Shown here: one piece after another, positions 62,374 to 64,000 of the stretch
How the letters are laid out: every line of letters begins with the position of its first letter
How positions within the stretch are numbered: the stretch's first letter is position 1
DNA from: Cyclobacteriaceae bacterium
GTDB lineage: Bacteria; Bacteroidota; Bacteroidia; Cytophagales; Cyclobacteriaceae
Reading direction: 5' to 3'
Assembly: GCA_016787565.1 (NCBI GenBank)
Contig: JAEUUG010000011.1
Coordinates: 1 to 64,000 of the forward strand
DNA: 64,000 nucleotides
The notes under the pieces: model-generated
Database searches by the model: none
What the model saw: the letters and a program-made list of their open reading frames with translations, nothing else
Told to the model about the DNA's origin: nothing
Position numbers and translations under genes: made by a program

Positions 62374-62628
62374 ATGGCAAATCATAAGTCAGCAGAAAAA
62401 AGAATCCGTGCAAACGAGGTAAAACGCGTTAGAAACCGCTATCAGCACAAAACAACCCGTACTATTGTAAAGAAATTACGGGCAACAACGGTTAAGTCTG
62501 AAGCAGAGGCTCTTCTCAAAGAAGTTTCATCGTTGGTTGATAAGCTTGCTAAAAAGAACATCATTCACTGGAAAAAGGCTGCAAATCAAAAGTCTAAGTT
62601 GACCAAGCTGGTTAATAAACTGGCGTAA
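62374..62628 (+). CDS. rpsT: 30S ribosomal protein S20
   Basis: An 84-residue basic helical protein beginning MANHKSAEKRIRANEVKRVR, the S20 signature, and ending in KAANQKSKLTKLVNKLA. It binds 16S rRNA early in small-subunit assembly. The start ATG at 62374-62376 lies 21 bases after the promoter; an upstream open frame to 62323 is not part of the protein because it would precede transcription. A terminator follows. Confidence 0.98.
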   Translation: MANHKSAEKRIRANEVKRVRNRYQHKTTRTIVKKLRATTVKSEAEALLKEVSSLVDKLAKKNIIHWKKAANQKSKLTKLVNKLA

Positions 62629-62657
62629 TAACCAACTTTCAGTTACTATAAAGTCAG

Positions 62658-62692
62658 AAACCCTGCCGGACGAATACTCGGGCAGGGTTTTT
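62658..62692 (+). terminator. Terminator of rpsT
   Basis: AAACCCTGCC (62658-62667) pairs with GGCAGGGTTT (62681-62690) around a 13-base loop and is followed by TTC-ATTTT. It lies 30 bases after the rpsT stop codon. Confidence 0.85.
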
Positions 62693-62738
62693 CATTTTAA
62701 GAATATCCCTTAATTTGAAGCACATTCACCCGTTAGCC

Positions 62739-63437
62739 ATGATGGAAAATGATAAATTCCTTTCAATAAAAAGCTGGTCGCCAGAAGATCGTCCGCGCGA
62801 AAAACTCCTGCTGAAAGGTAAATCTGCACTTTCCGATGCTGAACTTATTGCAATTTTGCTTGGAACGGGGTCCAAAACGATGAGTGCAGTAGACCTGGCC
62901 AAGAAGGTGCTGCAAAACACCGGCAATAACCTTCACGACCTGGCCAGACTTTCCGTAAAGGAATTGATGAAAACAAAAGGAATCGGGGAAGCAAAAGCCA
63001 TTACAATTGTTGCCGCGCTGGAGCTCGGAAGGCGAAGAAAAGAACTTGATACGGATGAAAAGCCCAAAATATCCAGCTCCAAAGACGTTTATGAATACCT
63101 CAAATCCGATTTACTGGATTTACCGCATGAAGAATTTTGGGTACTACTGCTGAACCGGGCTAATCGTGTGATCAGGGAAAATCAAATCAGCCAGGGGGGT
63201 GTAACGGGCACCGTGGCTGATCCAAAGATTATTTTCAAGATGGCCCTTGAAGAACTTGCCAGCGGTATCATTCTGGCACATAACCATCCCTCCGGAAACC
63301 TGACCGCCAGCCAGGCTGATATTGATCTCACCAAAAAACTGAAAGAATCGGGTAAACTGTTGGAGATACAGGTTCTTGATCATCTTATCCTAGCAGGACA
63401 AAAATATTTTAGCTTTGCAGACGAAGGTATTCTGTAA
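62739..63437 (+). CDS. radC: RadC family JAMM-domain protein
   Basis: A 232-residue protein with an N-terminal helix-hairpin-helix region (LMKTKGIGEAKAITIVAAL) and a C-terminal MPN/JAMM-like metallopeptidase fold carrying the motif HNHPSGNLTASQADID, which matches H-x-H-P-x-G-x7-D. Historically linked to DNA repair, but its role is unresolved; homologues also occur in mobile elements. The start is the ATG at 62739 or the next codon at 62742; a TTG eight codons earlier is less likely. Confidence 0.92.
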   Translation: MMENDKFLSIKSWSPEDRPREKLLLKGKSALSDAELIAILLGTGSKTMSAVDLAKKVLQNTGNNLHDLARLSVKELMKTKGIGEAKAITIVAALELGRRRKELDTDEKPKISSSKDVYEYLKSDLLDLPHEEFWVLLLNRANRVIRENQISQGGVTGTVADPKIIFKMALEELASGIILAHNHPSGNLTASQADIDLTKKLKESGKLLEIQVLDHLILAGQKYFSFADEGIL

Positions 63438-63440
63438 AGC

Positions 63441-64000
63441 ATGACAAGAAAGAAAGTAATTGCAGCCATTCTATTTCTCATCATCATTTCAGTAGCATTT
63501 CTGCTGCAGTTACCATCTCCACCCATTACCCCGAAGAAAAAGGTTGTCGTGCACGAATTGAAAGCCCGGGAATCGCTGAAAGCTGTTCCTGTCAACAATC
63601 CATTTTTGAAGGAATTGTTAATTGCGTATGAAGCGGAAATTGAAGCATTGATTGCATCTTCGAAAACACCGGGTGCCGCCATCGCCATTGTTCAGGACAC
63701 ATCCATCATCTATTTAAAAGGATTTGGTATCAAAGCCATTGGCACACAAGACTCGGTAGATACGGAAACCGTTTTCAGACTTGCTTCTGTTTCCAAATGT
63801 TTTGCACCAGTCCTCACCGGAATGCTGGTGGAAGACAACGTATTGAAATGGGACGATAAAGTCATTACACACCTGCCCGATTTTGCCCTTAAGTCCAGGG
63901 AGCAAACAGAACAACTTACGCTGCGTCATGTTTTATCACACACAGTGGGTCTTCCATATCATACCTACACCAATCTGATTGAAGATGGTGAGGATCTGCA
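63441..64000 (+). CDS. Beta-lactamase family serine hydrolase, cut by the window end
   Basis: The first 186 codons of an exported or membrane-anchored class C beta-lactamase-like hydrolase. A hydrophobic helix (residues 6-23, AAILFLIIISVAFLLQ) precedes a linker and the catalytic domain, in which Ser116 and Lys119 form the SVSK motif, placed after TETVFRLA as in the family. LTLRHVLSHTVGLPYHTY is the next conserved region. Family members are often peptidases or esterases rather than antibiotic-resistance enzymes. It begins three bases after the radC stop codon. The end of the gene lies beyond the window. Confidence 0.88.
   Translation, partial: MTRKKVIAAILFLIIISVAFLLQLPSPPITPKKKVVVHELKARESLKAVPVNNPFLKELLIAYEAEIEALIASSKTPGAAIAIVQDTSIIYLKGFGIKAIGTQDSVDTETVFRLASVSKCFAPVLTGMLVEDNVLKWDDKVITHLPDFALKSREQTEQLTLRHVLSHTVGLPYHTYTNLIEDGEDL

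Noticed and set aside
1..64000. CRISPR array, prophage or rRNA operon
   Set aside because: No regularly spaced repeats with unique spacers, no phage structural genes and no rRNA sequence were seen in the window.
63441..64000. Antibiotic-resistance beta-lactamase
   Set aside because: The SVSK motif shows the fold only; the N-terminal membrane helix and the general sequence fit the broad serine hydrolase group, and the part that could decide is outside the window.

Overview
The window is a 64-kb piece of a Bacteroidota chromosome, most likely from the order Cytophagales. Evidence for this: two SusC/SusD-type outer-membrane uptake systems, many lipoproteins with a C-terminal-Cys lipobox, a PorE-like TPR/propeller/OmpA protein, LpxB (so a Gram-negative envelope), and promoters of the Bacteroidota TTTG-N19-TAnnTTTG type (clearest upstream of rpsT, susC and purA-side genes). 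Start sites usually lack a Shine-Dalgarno sequence. The assignment below phylum level is inference.

Layout. 1-8.5 kb is housekeeping: fur, a STAS protein and purA run leftward as one tight unit; spoT/rel follows; then tRNA-Leu(UAG), trigger factor, clpP and clpX run rightward (the classic tig-clpP-clpX cluster). 8.5-10.7 kb holds lpxB and an FKBP-like lipoprotein. 10.7-16.5 kb is a first SusC-SusD-DUF1735 locus without enzymes. 16.5-25.4 kb is a long leftward series: PorE-like protein, pabC, pabB, queE, folD, lepA, an exported amidohydrolase and a TerB-like protein. 25.5-42.1 kb is mixed: ACP phosphodiesterase, a DUF5916 outer-membrane protein, a Reg_prop/Y_Y_Y sensor kinase, thiL, methylmalonyl-CoA epimerase, an IscA-type protein, a RidA protein, pepP, an alpha-L-fucosidase, a nucleoside-hydrolase-like lipoprotein and several small proteins.

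42.1-45.7 kb is an accessory mosaic. It contains a REP-associated tyrosine transposase (RAYT) gene flanked by inverted hairpin elements, a third copy of the same hairpin, two copies of a 167-bp hairpin-ended repeat, three truncated gene remnants, a 61-bp exact copy of part of a nearby glucanase gene, a MORN-repeat lipoprotein and two small membrane proteins.

45.7-59.5 kb is a polysaccharide utilisation locus. Reading leftward it has a 7TM receptor fused to an IS1595-transposase-like zinc-ribbon/HTH domain, then susC, susD, a LamG/Ig-like surface glycan-binding lipoprotein, two GH144 enzymes and a GH3 beta-glucosidase. GH144 plus GH3 points to beta-1,2-glucan (sophoran or cyclic beta-1,2-glucan) as the substrate: GH144 cuts the chain at the surface, SusC/D import the oligosaccharides, and the GH3 enzyme removes glucose. 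The 7TM-DNA-binding fusion stands where a regulator normally sits and is the most unusual protein in the window.

59.5-64 kb returns to general genes: an S1/P1-phospholipase C family protein, an M1 peptidase, rpsT with a clear promoter and terminator, radC, and the first 186 codons of a beta-lactamase-family serine hydrolase cut by the window end. No rRNA genes, CRISPR array or prophage were seen.
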